From positions 1,184,737 through 1,248,736 of the forward strand of contig NW_006498527.1 of the NCBI RefSeq assembly GCF_000471905.2: DNA of 64,000 nucleotides, in the 5' to 3' direction. The stretch's first letter is position 1, and every line of letters begins with the position of its first letter. The notes under the pieces are model-generated. The model made no database searches, was not told the DNA's origin, and was given only the letters and a program-made list of their open reading frames with translations. Shown piece by piece: positions 12,801 through 23,489 of the stretch. The position numbers and the translations under genes are program-made. This DNA is from Amborella trichopoda. Its lineage: Eukaryota; Streptophyta; Magnoliopsida; Amborellales; Amborellaceae.

Positions 12801-15800
12801 AACCTTATAAACCTAGAAAACTGACTCAAACGTCGATCAGATACCCTAAAACCTAAACTTGAGACCCTAAAGTCATAGCTTTGTATACCCTTAAAAAATA
12901 TCTCATATTTAACCAAATTTGGTTTCAAATTATGGAGGTGATCACAAGGTTTGCAATGGTCAAAGAATCACCTGAATCAGACTTATAGTTAGAAAGTTAT
13001 TCCAAAAAATGACAATTTGGTCCTTGCGGACCCTACAAGTGTCAGGCCATAGGACGGGCTGTGTCGCGTGGCCTGATGATGCAGAAAACATGTTTTAATT
13101 CAGATAAATCCGAAAAATGGGGAAAAATTCAAAAAAATAAAGGAAAAATACCCAATCTTAATCCTAATCGAACTAGGAGATTCTCTACCTCAAACCTATA
13201 AATACCTCCTTTCAAAACCCAAAAATTACATCAGAAAAAGATTAAAAAATTCCTTAGAAATCCCAAAATTAGGATAAATAGCCCAAAGATACTCGACATT
13301 AGGAAAAAGCCTCTAAAAAATTCCTAAATAATTAGTAAAAACCCCAAAAAATTATGGAGAATCCCACAATTCGGATTTTACTATAGGAAGTCCCAAAACC
13401 CTTAAAAATATAAGGAAAACCTTCTCCAAATTCCAAAAAAGTCTAGGTAGACTCTACCTAAAATTCCCAAGCTTTTCCCCCTAGTTTTAGGAACCTTAGA
13501 TCTAGGTCAAAGAACATTAGATCTATCAATTCCAACAAGCATAAGGAATCCAAAAAGGAGATGGTGGTGCAAATATGAAGAACAACTTGATTACTGCTTG
13601 AAACTGCATATTTCGGGTCTCTAGAGCGAAGTATTTATTTCTGTGTTTAATTTAATTTATTTTCTTCATTTAAATTATCTGTTTTATTTTATTTTTGATG
13701 ATTAATTTTTTTAATTGATTTAGTTAAATTTAGAAGTGCTTTAAGTTAAAATACAGATTTGGAGTTGGCGCTGCCATTGGACTCAGAAAAAGACCGGATA
13801 TGTATAGATTTGGGATTTTTTTGAGCCCATGATGCAAACGACCTCACTTTCTCTATCTTTTGAGATTTAAATGTTTTTGCAAAGATTTGAGTTGGTCTCA
13901 CCTAGAGATTGGTGTAGATTGGAGCGTAAACAATGGAGAAGGAAAAAAATAAAGACACCAAACTTTGTTGAGTTTGCAGTAGTAGCTTTTTAGCTTCTAT
14001 TCCAAAAATCTCTTAAATTTAGGTACATCTAAAGTAGCTCTAACCTTGTTTGTTAGGGATAATTATGTAATAGAATAGTTTTAGTTAATGTTTATTTAGT
14101 AGATTATATAATCTCTGTAAAAAATGGTGTGTTTTGTTGAATAACTCGTGATTTTTGCATCTACAGTAACTTGAGCTGTTTGATTGACTGTTCATTTCAT
14201 TTTCATTCTAAAATCTATGAATTTGCAATGCTCTATCTCTCTTTTGGGGCCTATTTCAATTTTGCATATTATGATTTAAATCGCTCACCGACGGCAAGGC
14301 TTTCTTTATGTGCCAGAATGAATTTCTATGACTGTTATTGGGTGCTTTTATCCTGGATTTTGAGGAACTTATTATTGGGGTTTGTTTTTAGACTCTATTT
14401 TGCCTTGGGATGTTATTTGTTACATCATCTGTGGAATGTTGTTATTTATACATTATTTTCTCTATTGAACTTCAGTTTGTTTCTGCCCTTTTTATGAAAG
14501 TTTGTGCTATCTACATGATTGATTTAATATGCTGTTTAATGTAGGTTGTGGAGGTCTCAACTTCTAAGACTGGAAAGCATGGTCATGCAAAATGTCACTT
14601 TGTTGGAATTGATATTTTCAATGCAAAGAAGCTTGAAGATATTGTTCCTTCATCCCATAACAGTGATGTGAGAAGCCTTCTTCTTTTTCTTTTTCTTTTT
14701 TTAAAATAAAAAACACAACATGAACATAAATATGAGAATATTTTTATTATTGGAATTTCGTTTTTGATAATGGTGATCAAAGCATTATTGTTCATTGGTC
14801 TATTCGTATTATGTCCCAAATTCTGGCATCCATTATATGATTCCCTATGGATTTATTGTTGTTGTAGGTTCCCCATGTTACTCGTACGGACTACCAGCTG
14901 ATAGATATCTCTGAAGATGGATTTGTACGTTCTTGATGCCCTTTTTGTTTTGGTTATATATGGGGGAAACCTTTCTATGGGTGCCCGTACATATTTAAAT
15001 ATTTATGTTTGGGGATTGATAGCCATCTGAACCTAATTAGACGATTGGATGGTTGGTGGTGAGCTTACAAGAAAAACAGATCAGCACTAGTTCTTCTTGT
15101 CTGGTTGCAATTCATGTATGAATTGTTGTCTGCTCTTTACCGGCCATTGATCAAAATCAGACAGTTGTAGGTCCCCAGGCACATACAAATTCTATTTGTA
15201 TAGGGGGGCTTACAGAAACCTCACCCTGTGCGAATTGTTTGTGTTTTGTCATGTCCAATGTGGTGATTTATCATATTTCGCAGGTGACTCTGTTGACTGA
15301 AAGTGGGGGCACCAAGGATGATCTCAGGCTCCCAACAGATGAGAGTCTGTGCTCCCAGGTTAGTGTTGCAGTCTCAGTTGGAATTTAATGAGTTGTACTT
15401 TTTATGGTTTCTTTTCAAAATATAATTGTGCAGATCATGTGTGATAGAAGATATGTGCTAGGTTAAGAAATAAAAGTGGTTATGAAATGTTCTGTAATTA
15501 CAAGTGTTAGCTTACTTACCCAAAAAAAAAAATTTGTTTTGGCTGACTTTTTCGCCCTTAAAATGATTCGATCTAATGACTCCATACTCCTAAGCCTACG
15601 AAAGGGAATCTTTAGTTTAATAAGCTAAGATGAGCTTTATTATACTTTTTTGTGTGGGTCTTCTGTACACATTTCCATCTGTCAAAGCCTCTGATTAGAG
15701 CAGTCTCTCTCTCTCTCTTTATCACACACACACACATGCACATGCACACGCACACACACACTCTGCAAGGTAATTGAGTTGGTATCTTTTCCATTGGCAT

Positions 15801-16528
15801 TGGGAGGTGAGGAACAAGGGATCATGTGCATGTATTTCAACAAGTAGAAATAATTAAATAACGTGCTGAAGTCTGTACAGTCCGAGACTTATCTGTTTCA
15901 GGATGTCTTAACTATAATCAATATTCTATTGCGAGTCATCCAGATAGGCCCTTCTCTGAACTTTACTCTCTCCCAACTGTGCAGTACCAATCACTAGCAA
16001 GTTAGTATATATCATCGTTTTATTCATCTCCATATACAGTAATACTCCTGTATCTTTTCTTTAAAACCAGATGGTCTTGGTCCCACATTTTTGTTTCATC
16101 TCCAAATACAGTAGTACGATCTTGGTCCCACATTTTTGTTTCATTTTCCTCTGTCTAATCCTGCTGGCGTTTTATAGAAGTATCTGATTTGTAGATCCAA
16201 TTGTTGGCTTCTATAGCTAATTGATTTTTTTAAATTATCAAATATGAGCAACAAAGTGATTATCTTTCTGTTCATATGAACCTGGATAACCACATTTACT
16301 AATCATACTAATCAATGACAAACCAGAGTCATTGGATCAGCTCATGATTTAACATTGATGGTGCGAGAATAATCTGATTTTTTTTTATTGAAGCAAAAAA
16401 TTTATGACATTGTTTTCATCATGCAGATTAAGGATGGTTTCAGTGAGGGCAAAGACCTGGTTGTAACTGTTATGTCAGCCATGGGGGAGGAGCAGATCTG
16501 CGCTCTTAAGGACATTGGTCCAAAGTAA
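4259..16528 (+). CDS. eIF5A: Eukaryotic translation initiation factor 5A (eIF5A), 5 exons
   Basis: Exons are 4259-4381, 14545-14667, 14868-14924, 15284-15358 and 16427-16528; 480 nt encode 159 aa, the usual plant length. All introns are GT-AG and all are phase 0. eIF5A binds the ribosome and relieves stalling during elongation, at polyproline tracts in particular. The protein begins [11 protein letters not shown]. The hypusine loop [12 protein letters not shown] is at residues 46-57, with Lys52 the residue expected to be converted to hypusine. It lies just after the exon 1-2 junction. Residues about 17-83 correspond to the SH3-like domain and about 84-159 to the OB fold, ending CALKDIGPK. The start is fixed by the conserved N-terminus and the CT-rich leader. 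Intron 1 is exceptionally long (10.16 kb) because of transposon insertions, but the coding sequence is intact. Confidence is very high. Confidence 0.97.
5189..5468 (-). mobile_element. RTE-type LINE 3' end (eIF5A intron 1)
   Basis: On the minus strand this piece ends in a TGATGATGATAATG-type tail preceded by the CCCTACATAGTTGGGA-like 3' end shared with six other fragments here. Further upstream, on the minus strand, it encodes a diverged version of the RTE reverse-transcriptase C-terminus ([10 protein letters not shown]). It is a 5'-truncated relic. Confidence 0.7.
5462..5526. repeat. (TA)n-(TG)n microsatellite
   Basis: TA units run directly into about 22 TG units with one ATG interruption near the end. 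The sequence lies in eIF5A intron 1. Confidence 0.9.
5635..5703. repeat. Two-copy tandem repeat, about 33 bp
   Basis: AATTTCTCTCTATCGACTCA followed by ATTTTCTCTGG occurs twice in a row within eIF5A intron 1. Confidence 0.8.
5704..6790. other. Unassigned part of eIF5A intron 1
   Basis: This part is less AT-rich than the flanks. It may be an old transposon piece, but I recognised no protein motif on either strand and no repeat pair. Confidence 0.4.
6791..6835. repeat. (CT)n microsatellite
   Basis: There are 22 uninterrupted CT units. They create spurious Arg-Glu repeat reading frames on the opposite strand. Confidence 0.95.
7137..8427 (+). repeat. 5' LTR of the palindromic retrotransposon
   Basis: This 1291-bp repeat starts TGAAGACACCCCTC and ends GAGCGTAAACA. 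It matches 12639-13932 along its whole length, with substitutions and small indels, and matches 11023-12239 in inverted orientation. The visible divergence between LTRs implies an insertion that is not recent. Confidence 0.85.
8431..8450 (+). other. Primer binding site of the retrotransposon
   Basis: TGGCGCCCACTATGGGGCCC begins three bases after the LTR end, the usual place for tRNA primer annealing. The TGGCGCC start fits complementarity to a tRNA CCA end. I did not assign the tRNA. Confidence 0.65.
8887..9108. mobile_element. MITE, family B, nested inside the retrotransposon
   Basis: The ends read TTGTATACAATGAAACCATT and, inverted, AATGGTCTCATTGTATAC. Inside them sits ACAAGGAGGTCACAATTA. 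The same about 230-bp family occurs at 25856-26080, 42546-42778, 52034-52268 and 60918-61145. Its absence from the matching right arm of the palindrome shows that it was inserted after the inversion arose. Confidence 0.75.
9360..10910. repeat. Large palindrome inside the retrotransposon
   Basis: Sequence at about 9425-10085 is the diverged reverse complement of about 10240-10905. Matching landmarks are the GATCTTCGACTGAAGATC-type segment, the CTAACATGCTTTAACC segment and the ATTGATCTGCCAGC segment. The centre is near 10130. Together with the outer LTR arms the fold-back spans about 7137-12239. Confidence 0.8.
11023..12239 (-). repeat. Third LTR copy, inverted, inside the element
   Basis: This is the reverse complement of the flanking LTRs. 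It begins TGTTTAC (complement of the LTR end GTAAACA) and runs to AGAATTCAT, about 10 bp short of the outer LTR start. It is preceded, read on the minus strand, by an LTR-interior junction like that at 8428, although its PBS-like sequence is degenerate. Confidence 0.8.
12622..12632 (+). other. Polypurine tract of the retrotransposon
   Basis: CAAAGAGGGG lies six bases before the 3' LTR start at 12639, where plus-strand priming would occur. Confidence 0.6.
12639..13932 (+). repeat. 3' LTR of the palindromic retrotransposon
   Basis: This 1294-bp repeat starts TGTATACACCCCTC and ends GGAGCGTAAACA. It is followed immediately by the target duplication ATGGA. It is collinear with 7137-8427. Confidence 0.85.
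13938..14544. other. 3' part of eIF5A intron 1
   Basis: This is T-rich intron sequence ending in the acceptor GTAG at 14541-14544. It contains an open frame on the plus strand, which I regard as chance because it has no family resemblance and lies in the intron. Confidence 0.6.
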
Positions 16529-16961
16529 GTCTGCGTCGGGTAATGTGTGGCTATCGTCTCTAAGTCTGTGTCGGGTAATGGGTGCTATCGTCTCAGTGCC
16601 TTTGCTTCTTTTACTTTTCGCTTTTCCAACCTTTTATGCCAAATGATTTCCTTTTTGTAGTGCTTTTAGTTTCAGTTATCAGGGACCAAAATACAAAGTT
16701 TTACCCTGTCCCCAAGAAAATAGCCTCTACTCTTGTTGGTTATTGAGAGGTTTAACTGACAGGGCCTGTAATAGAAGAAGAAACAAACCAGCCCATAGGG
16801 CCTGAACAAACTTCCTCTGCAATCTTTTTTTTTAATTATTTGATATTTTATTTGAGTCATGGTTGGTTGGTTATGAAAAGTGCATACAATGTTTCAAACT
16901 GGAATATACAATGGCAATTAGTTTCTTTTATCACCTGATCCTTTGTATACTTGTTTCTGCC
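16529..16961 (+). other. eIF5A 3' region
   Basis: The 3' untranslated region begins at 16529. Just after the stop codon a segment of about 33 bp (TCTGCGTCGGGTAATGTG, then GCTATCGTCTC) is repeated once in tandem at about 16531-16596. I could not fix the poly(A) site. Confidence 0.5.
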
Positions 16962-17221
16962 TTGTGCCGGTCTTTGCATCTATGCACGAGTGGGGTAGAT
17001 CAATTTATTAAAGTAATGTGGACTTGACATTTGCTTACTTGATAACCATTTTACAGTATTATTACTTAGGCACGGACACGAGTATATGAATTTGTGCCGG
17101 TCTTTGCATCCCCGCATGAGTGGGGTAGATCAATTTTCATGAGTAATGTGTACTTGACATTTGCTTACTTGATAACCTTTTAACTGTATTACTTAGGCAC
17201 CGACACCAGTATATGAATTTG
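16962..17221. repeat. Tandem duplication, 130-bp period, two copies
   Basis: TTGTGCCGGTCTTTGCATC starts both copies (16962 and 17092). They share GAGTGGGGTAGATCAATT and TTGCTTACTTGATAACC and differ by few changes. The duplication lies about 430 bp after the eIF5A stop. Confidence 0.85.
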
Positions 17222-17399
17222 ACTTCTACTAACTTCCTTTGAAAGCCAGTATGGCATGGCAGCTTGGTCATCGAGACTGGGTGACCCAGTTTTGGCCTAT
17301 TTGTTGGTCAAGCTGGGACTTCAAAAAAAATATTATGGAAAAATTTTAAAAATTGAAATTAATTTGTAATGTGTTTTTAATGTTGTTTAGCAATTTGGC

Positions 17400-18115
17400 A
17401 AAAAAAAGGTGTGGCCATGTATTATATATATCGGTGTGGTTTCTCCTTTAAACAATCCAATTGAGGAGTACCTCCATATTTTATTATAACAAGTAATTTT
17501 GGTATAAAAAATTGCAAGGATTATCTGAAGGGTATGCTTTCTTTAAGGTTGCAACCTTAAAACAGTCCAATTGAGGTGCACCTCCAAATTGTATCAAAAC
17601 GTAGAAAAAAATTATTACGATTATCTCTAAATCTATTTTTATATTTAATTATAAAATTTTGAACTCCAAAAAAAGGTTAAAATCAAGTGGATCTATAAAC
17701 ATATAAAAATCTTGAAAATATACTGTTTAGATGGTGTATTGTAAGATGCATTATTTTTTAGACTAAAAATCCCTTTTTTCCTGTAGTCATTCATCTTGAT
17801 ATTGAGATGATCAATTAGAGGTATTTTTACATTTTAAGGTTGCTATTTTATATAAATTTTTTTTTTTTTGAAAATTTATTTTTATATTTTATTATAAAAT
17901 TTGAAATTTCAAAAAAGGTTAAAATTAGTTAAATCTATGAAAATCTTGAAAATGGGCTATTTAAATAATGTATTGCATGGTGTATTATTTCTGGGATTCA
18001 AAGTATTTTTTGTACATATTCATGCATCTTGGTATCGGGGTGATCAATTAGAGGGTTAATTTTTTGAGGCGCTATCTTTAATTCTATATTTTGAGGTTGC
18101 AACCTTTTGGTCACA
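17400..18115. mobile_element. Probable MITE cluster (TTGCAACCTTA-type ends)
   Basis: AGGTTGCAACCTTAAAACAG at about 17548 and the inverted form TTTTGAGGTTGCAACCTTT at about 18092-18115 bracket AT-rich DNA. Internal segments repeat each other: TATTTTTATATTTAATTATAAA and CTTGAAAATATACTGTTTAG occur twice, in variant form. This suggests two overlapping copies. Exact ends are unresolved. Confidence 0.45.
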
Positions 18116-18576
18116 TGGGTTTTTCAAAATTTCCTTTTGTTATACTTTTTTTCACACTCATTTATGTTTAGTTATATTTCAAACATAATTGTCATGTTCT
18201 TTAGATTTGGTTTTTTATTTTATTTTTTAAACAGTTTTTTGGCCTCCATTCCCCTGTAATTTCGATCTTGGCACGCGGCATTTGGGTTTCAATTCTGTAC
18301 ATGTTATGTGCTATAGATGTTTTTGGAGTAACCTGGGGTTGACACACTTGGCGATGGTTGTGAAAGGCACACTTTGATTGATATTGTCTTACTCAATTTA
18401 TGCCTTTTATGTATCGGTTTCATATTTGCTCCATGCGGTACAGTTTTAATCAGTACACTTGTCTTGTTGGTACCTAGTACATGTTTGAAAGTTTAGTATG
18501 AGGCTAAAATCATTACTTTCTTGAACACCTTGTACGATGAATGTTTTGAAAGAATTATAGTATTACATAATATAAA

Positions 18577-19393
18577 GGGAAAATTACAAAACCCTTTATA
18601 AAGTCAACTTTCTTTGCATTCTTCCTCGAACCAATTTTTTATTGCAATTTTTATTCCAAAACTAATTTTTATAACTAATACTTCTCAAGAGAAAAAAAAA
18701 TTTATAGTTTGGAAGATGAAAATACTCGTCTGTACAAAAAAACATCACATTTCTGTAAACGCTCAATCACCAAAGAGGATCTAATACATATTACTACCGG
18801 ATCGAAACCCATACCACATTAACCGCTAGACCGAAACAACATGCAACTTATGCCAGATTGAGGCGTCATAATGTCGGACCGACAAAACTAGATTGAGGAA
18901 TCATAATGTCGGTCCGACAAAACCAGATCGAGGCATCATATTGTTGGACCGACAAATTGTTGGACCAAAGCGGCAATTTACTGGCCCGCATTTACAAGTG
19001 TCGGATCGAGGTTCATAACTGTCGAACAACAATAAAAATCTTTCGGATTGCATTTACAAGTGCCAGATCAACAACATTCAATGACCAAAGGGAGGGCATT
19101 TTAGTTAAAAAAACTATGATTTTTTTTACTTAAAAGGGTATTTGTTATAAAAGTTAATTTTGCGATAAAAGTTGGGATAGAAAAGTTCGTTAGGAGGAGG
19201 TTGTAAAAGGAGTTAAGTCAATGGGGATCTTTGGAATTTTTCCTAATATAATTGAGTAAAATCAAAAGGGTATTTGCTATAAAAGTTAATTTTGCGATAA
19301 AAATTGGGATAGAAAGGTTCGTTCGGAGGAGGTTGTAAAAAGAGTTAAAGTCAATGGGGATCTTTAGAATTTTCCCTAATATAATTGAGTAAA
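18577..19393. mobile_element. TIR element with a duplicated right end
   Basis: The left end AAAGGGAAAATTACAAAACCC and the right end TTTAGAATTTTCCCTAATAT are inverted versions. The last about 130 bp are present twice in tandem (19132-19263 and 19264-19393, each beginning AAAAGGGTATTTG). Between about 18850 and 19080 a diverged about 35-bp minisatellite repeats TCGGACCGACAAAACTAGAT. Confidence 0.6.
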
Positions 19394-19800
19394 ATTGTTC
19401 AACTTTTTTTCTTTTCTTTTTTTGCAACGTTATAAGCTCTTTATCGAATATATGCTTAACAAGCATCAGATTATATCAAGGAAATTAATGCGTTAGAAAT
19501 AAACAGAAAAGATAAAGAGACTCCATGCTTTGCAAAATGGTCTGCCTCATGATATGTATGAGAGAAAGAAATCCTCATACTTGGGGTAGCACAAAGATCA
19601 GTGATTTTCAGCCAAAAAAATGCAATGACCAAGGTACATTTTACTCTTGCCTACAACATTTAATGACATTAAAAGAGTACCCTTCAATCAAAATATCCCT
19701 TGAGAAGCCTCTAGCAATAATAATACGTAATCCTTGTAGAAGAGAAGATATATTTTGTTGATTATATCTTTTTTTAAGAAAAAAAGAACAGTACCATAAT
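19394..19800. other. Intergenic spacer
   Basis: No exon or recognisable repeat end was found here. The open frame on the plus strand has no family resemblance. Confidence 0.4.
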
Positions 19801-20735
19801 GGTTCCGAAGCATACCACTAACACCAGCAAGCCTTGGATTGCTTGAGGAAACTACTATTAAAGTTTAGTTTTAGACAACCCATTGGGGGCAAATTCCAAA
19901 CCAAATGAAGAAGGACTAAATAAGAAAATGATGAAGCTAAATTCTCTAGGTTTACAAAGATATCAGCCCGTAAAACACTATGACCCTCTGAAGTGGAAGA
20001 GAACCAATCCCATAGTGACTAAAGAATCCGATATTTAATTCCTTTCGAGCTTAAACAAATCCCATCAAATGTTCTCCTGTTATGTTCCAACCACATTATA
20101 GCACTCTTGAAAATTTTCCAAATGAGGACACCTTTTTGAGGTAAACCTATAGTACATAGATGATTAATAGTTCCAAGGAGATTCTCTAGTAGCTAAAGAA
20201 TAGTCCCATGTTATTAAAAGCCTAGTTTCAAATATTGAAAGAAAAATTGCAATGCAAGAAGAGATATGACAACCAGTCTCCTCATCGCAACTTGCACATA
20301 AGACAGACATTCATAAGAACTTTACCCTTTCTATGCAAATTATCAATAGTGAGGCATTTATCTTGCATAGCTACCCATAGGAAAGCGTGGATTTTGACCG
20401 GTCATTTCCAAATCAAACCAAGGGTACAATTGGTCCAACAGACACGGTCATGATAAAGAAGCTTTAAGCTGATTTAACATAAAAAAAGGCCATCAGGTTC
20501 ATATTCCCAAATAATCTCATCTACAGTGTTGTGAGAAACATAAATATCCTCCAAACTTTTAAGTAACTCTTGCATATGCAAAATGATATTATCTGATAAC
20601 CTGTTATAAATGCATGAAAAATCCCAAACCAAACTTCCTATAGTATGTGTAGCAAGATCTAAAATCTTTGCAGCTGGACGTGTAACCTTAGCAAAAAGAT
20701 CTGGAATAGAGAAAAAGAGATCCCACACCCAACCA
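19800..20735 (-). pseudogene. L1-type LINE relic (zf-RVT and C-terminal region)
   Basis: Minus-strand translation shows the end of a plant L1 LINE ORF2. It reads VWDLFFSIPDLFAKVTRP, then the DEIIWEYEPDG step, then the zinc-knuckle region IKIHAFLWVA...NLHRKGKVLMNVCLMCK...LHC in which a stop falls, then IMWLEHNRRTFDGICLSSK further on. The order fits the zf-RVT domain after a reverse transcriptase that is absent. Stops and frame changes make it a 5'-truncated pseudogene. Confidence 0.7.
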
Positions 20736-22440
20736 TCGTGGTGATGGAGTTAGCAATGGAGTAAAAATCATGAGAAAATCATTGGCTTTTCTTGTATTTA
20801 CTTTCCAGTAAAAAAATCAACAATATTAGAACTAAAATGCCCTTATCCTCTCTATCTCTTTACCCTCCCTCTCCCTTTTTCCCAATCTCTACATAGTTGA
20901 AAATTAGCTTTTTTCTATCTCAATCAGCAGTCTCTCTCTTTCTGTCTCTAGCCACCCTCTCTCTTTCTCTCTCTACCTGCCATCTTTCTAACAAGAAAGC
21001 ATCCAGCAACTTCAACAGAGCAGGCAAATTAATATAGAAACCAGGGAAAGAAAACACCACCCAGAAAACCCAATGCCAAGAATATGAAGAGGAGCTTCGC
21101 ATGAAGTTGAGCAATACAAGAATAGAGAGAACAAAGAGTAGTGAGAAAAGAAGTTTGAAACATCAAAATATACATTGGAAAACCAATCTAAAAAAATCCC
21201 ATGATCAAAACCAGCAGGCTCTATGCTATTTTCACAGCTTTTAGCTTGTGGATCAATGGCGATGAAAACCCATGAAATGGAAAAAGTTGAGAAACCTCTC
21301 TCAAGCCATTAAAAACCAGAGTTTACACAAAAAGGTAGTTTGCAAAACCGCTGCAAAAAATGCAGCTTTAGATGAAGATCTTGATTATTTTAGACGAAGA
21401 TATTGATTATGTTGAGGATTAATATCTTGTATTTTGAGGAAATAAATCTGTCAAGGTGGAGTAAAAAAAAAATTACTCCGGAAGGCCGTTAAAAGCCCGA
21501 ACGGCTGAAGGCCTATAAGGCTTGAGGCCTGGAGGAATCATCCTGATAGGTTGACTTGGCCCCTACGGGAGGTTCGGAGACTACCCGAGGAAAAATTCGG
21601 ATATATCCGTACATGGGATTCGATATATCTGGAACTTGATATATATCCATACAAGGGTATTTCGATAATTTGTACCATTTATCTGAGATAGATATATATT
21701 GTTATGATTAAGGGTTAAGAAAAAAACGCAGATTGCTTCGTAATCAGAGAAACGTGAGGAAGAGAGCGTTTGTAACCCTATTATCCATTACAAGTAAAGA
21801 AGTTCTCATCTCTAGTAGACGTAGGCACATTACCAAATCATGTATATCATTGCATTGTGGTTGGTTGTCTCTTTCTTTTGTGTTTGTTTCTTTTTTTTAG
21901 TTTCGTAGATTGCCTTTCGTTTCTTCAGATTATTTGTCTAAAAATCTATGATTTAGACCCCCTCAACCAAAAGATGGGAGGATATTTTAGTGGGAATATT
22001 GTGGAGAGGGCACAAGAAACCATAATTCCGGTGATTGAATTGAGGCTCCAATGGTTGGTCGAATAAAGGGAGAGAGAGAGGCGGTAGAGAAAGAGAAAGA
22101 GAAAGCGCGAGGAGAAAGAAAGGGCTGGTAGAGAAGGAAAGAGAGTGATGACGAGTAGAGAGAGTAAGAAAGAGAAAACGTTGATTTTCAGCCATGTAGA
22201 GATTGGGAGAAAGAGATAAAGGGAGTAGACAGAGAGAGTAAGGGTATTTTAATCTTAATATTGTTGACCTTTTTATTTGATTGAAGGCTAAATCCAAGAA
22301 AAAATAATAATGAGATATAGGGTGTCATACAAAAAATATTGCGGGTAAGATGTCCATAAAGTTCATTTTGATGATATTTATAATTTTTTCTAAAATCGTT
22401 AAACTTAGCCAAAGCATCATGGTGACAGAGTTAGCGAACT
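20736..22440. mobile_element. Inverted-repeat region enclosing LTR debris
   Basis: About 20815-20915 (ATGCCCTTATCC... CCCAATCTCTACATAG) pairs with the reverse complement at about 22180-22270 (CATGTAGAGATTGGGAGAAA... AAGGGTATTTTAATC). A 25-bp motif (CATCGTGGTGATGGAGTTAGC) also recurs in direct orientation at both sides (20735 and 22415). I interpret this as an old TIR element containing later insertions, but the class is unknown. Confidence 0.45.
21535..21880 (+). mobile_element. Probable Ty1-copia LTR 3' portion
   Basis: Short TATATCC-rich repeats are followed by AACCCTATTATCCATTACAA and GTAGACGTAGGCACATTACC...AATCATGTATATCATTG. The GTGGACGTAGGCA..TGCCGAACCACGT pattern is characteristic of the R-U5 end of many plant copia LTRs. 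I see no partner LTR or internal region, so it is a solo or broken LTR. The left boundary is uncertain. Confidence 0.5.
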
Positions 22441-23485
22441 TGTTTCAAGTATCTGCTTGATCCATCCCATGGCGTTTCCTTGTTAAAAGTTCTATGAGAA
22501 TAATATATACAAAGAATAATATTGATTTTGTGCATCAATGTTAAGCGTGGGTGGTATGGTAGTAAGTTCTTTTTTGCCCAAGCGCTCTAGGGGACGTTGG
22601 TGCATCAATGTTAAATGTGCCTTATTTGTCCCCGAAGCGCTTTAGGATTTAGGGTGAGTTTTGTAGTTTTTTTTTTTTTTTTTTTGTCCTCTTTTTTTTT
22701 TTTTTGTTAACTAGATATTTTATTTAAAAAGAGCAAAAGTTTAGAGTTACATAGTGTTAACAAAAGAAAATAGAAGAAAGAGAGGAGGGAGAAGAATAGA
22801 GGACAGGGAGGGGGGAGGTTAAGAGACAAGACATTTGCGTCCTTCTTTTCTCTCAATTGACATGGCAAAAGATGACCTCTTTGCTAAAGATGACCTCTTT
22901 GCTAAAGATGGCTAACTGAATTTTGTCTATGATCGAAGTCCATTACCATGTGGTCTTGCGAGGATGGTTACACCAGTTAATCACATTAGCATAATCATCC
23001 TCCACAATAATATTGGATTGGTTGCAAACGAGCCTAAAGACTCTTTTCTTTCACTGGCTGAAGCTCAACTTCATTGATGTCACGGAATAACAGACTACCA
23101 TTGTAAGTAAAAAATGGTCTCTCTACTGTAGATTGTCAAAATACCCCCAAAGCTAGCCTCACCATCATTTGATCGAACAGTTCCATCAAAGTTCAATTTC
23201 AGCTGAGCTATTAATGGTTAAAAAAAAAAAAAAGTCAAGCAAAATAAATGAAAATAAAAATGTGCATGGGTAGGAATCAAGCTATCCCATCGGTAGATGC
23301 ATGATAGGAATCAAGGTCTCCCATCCTTAGATACTCAACTCTAATGGACCTTAAGGCTTATTATACAGTTAATGCATCCGCACGTACTAAAACATTGATG
23401 GCCCTTCATATATGTACGGTCAATCGGTAATGCATGTTGACATGTGTTTTAGTATCAATAAGTGATAACACACAATACCGAGCCA
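22441..23485. other. Intergenic spacer with a small duplication
   Basis: GTGCATCAATGTTAA with a following AAGCGCTYTAGG segment occurs twice (about 22530-22650). T-rich runs follow at 22660-22705. No exon was recognised. Confidence 0.45.
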
Positions 23486-23489
23486 AATG

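Larger units (their letters stand above)
7137..13932 (+). mobile_element. LTR retrotransposon with internal palindrome, in eIF5A intron 1
   Basis: A complete insertion of 6.8 kb is flanked by the 5-bp duplication ATGGA (7132-7136 and 13933-13937). LTRs are 7137-8427 and 12639-13932, both TG...CA. A primer-binding-like site follows the 5' LTR (8431) and a purine tract precedes the 3' LTR (about 12622-12632), so it lies in the same orientation as the gene. The interior (4.2 kb) has no recognisable gag, protease, reverse transcriptase or integrase, so it is non-autonomous. Uniquely, the interior contains an inverted third LTR (11023-12239) and the left interior folds onto the right one around about 10130. 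The PBS motif TGGCGCCCAC suggests a Ty3-type ancestry; this is inference. Confidence 0.85.

Noticed and set aside
14171..14497. 108-codon open frame on the plus strand
   Set aside because: It lies inside eIF5A intron 1 just before the exon 2 acceptor. It has a T-rich, Phe/Leu-rich composition, no family resemblance and no start context.
16962..17221. Spaced direct repeats as a CRISPR-like array
   Set aside because: There are only two copies with full-length identity and no spacer variation; this is a plant nuclear sequence.
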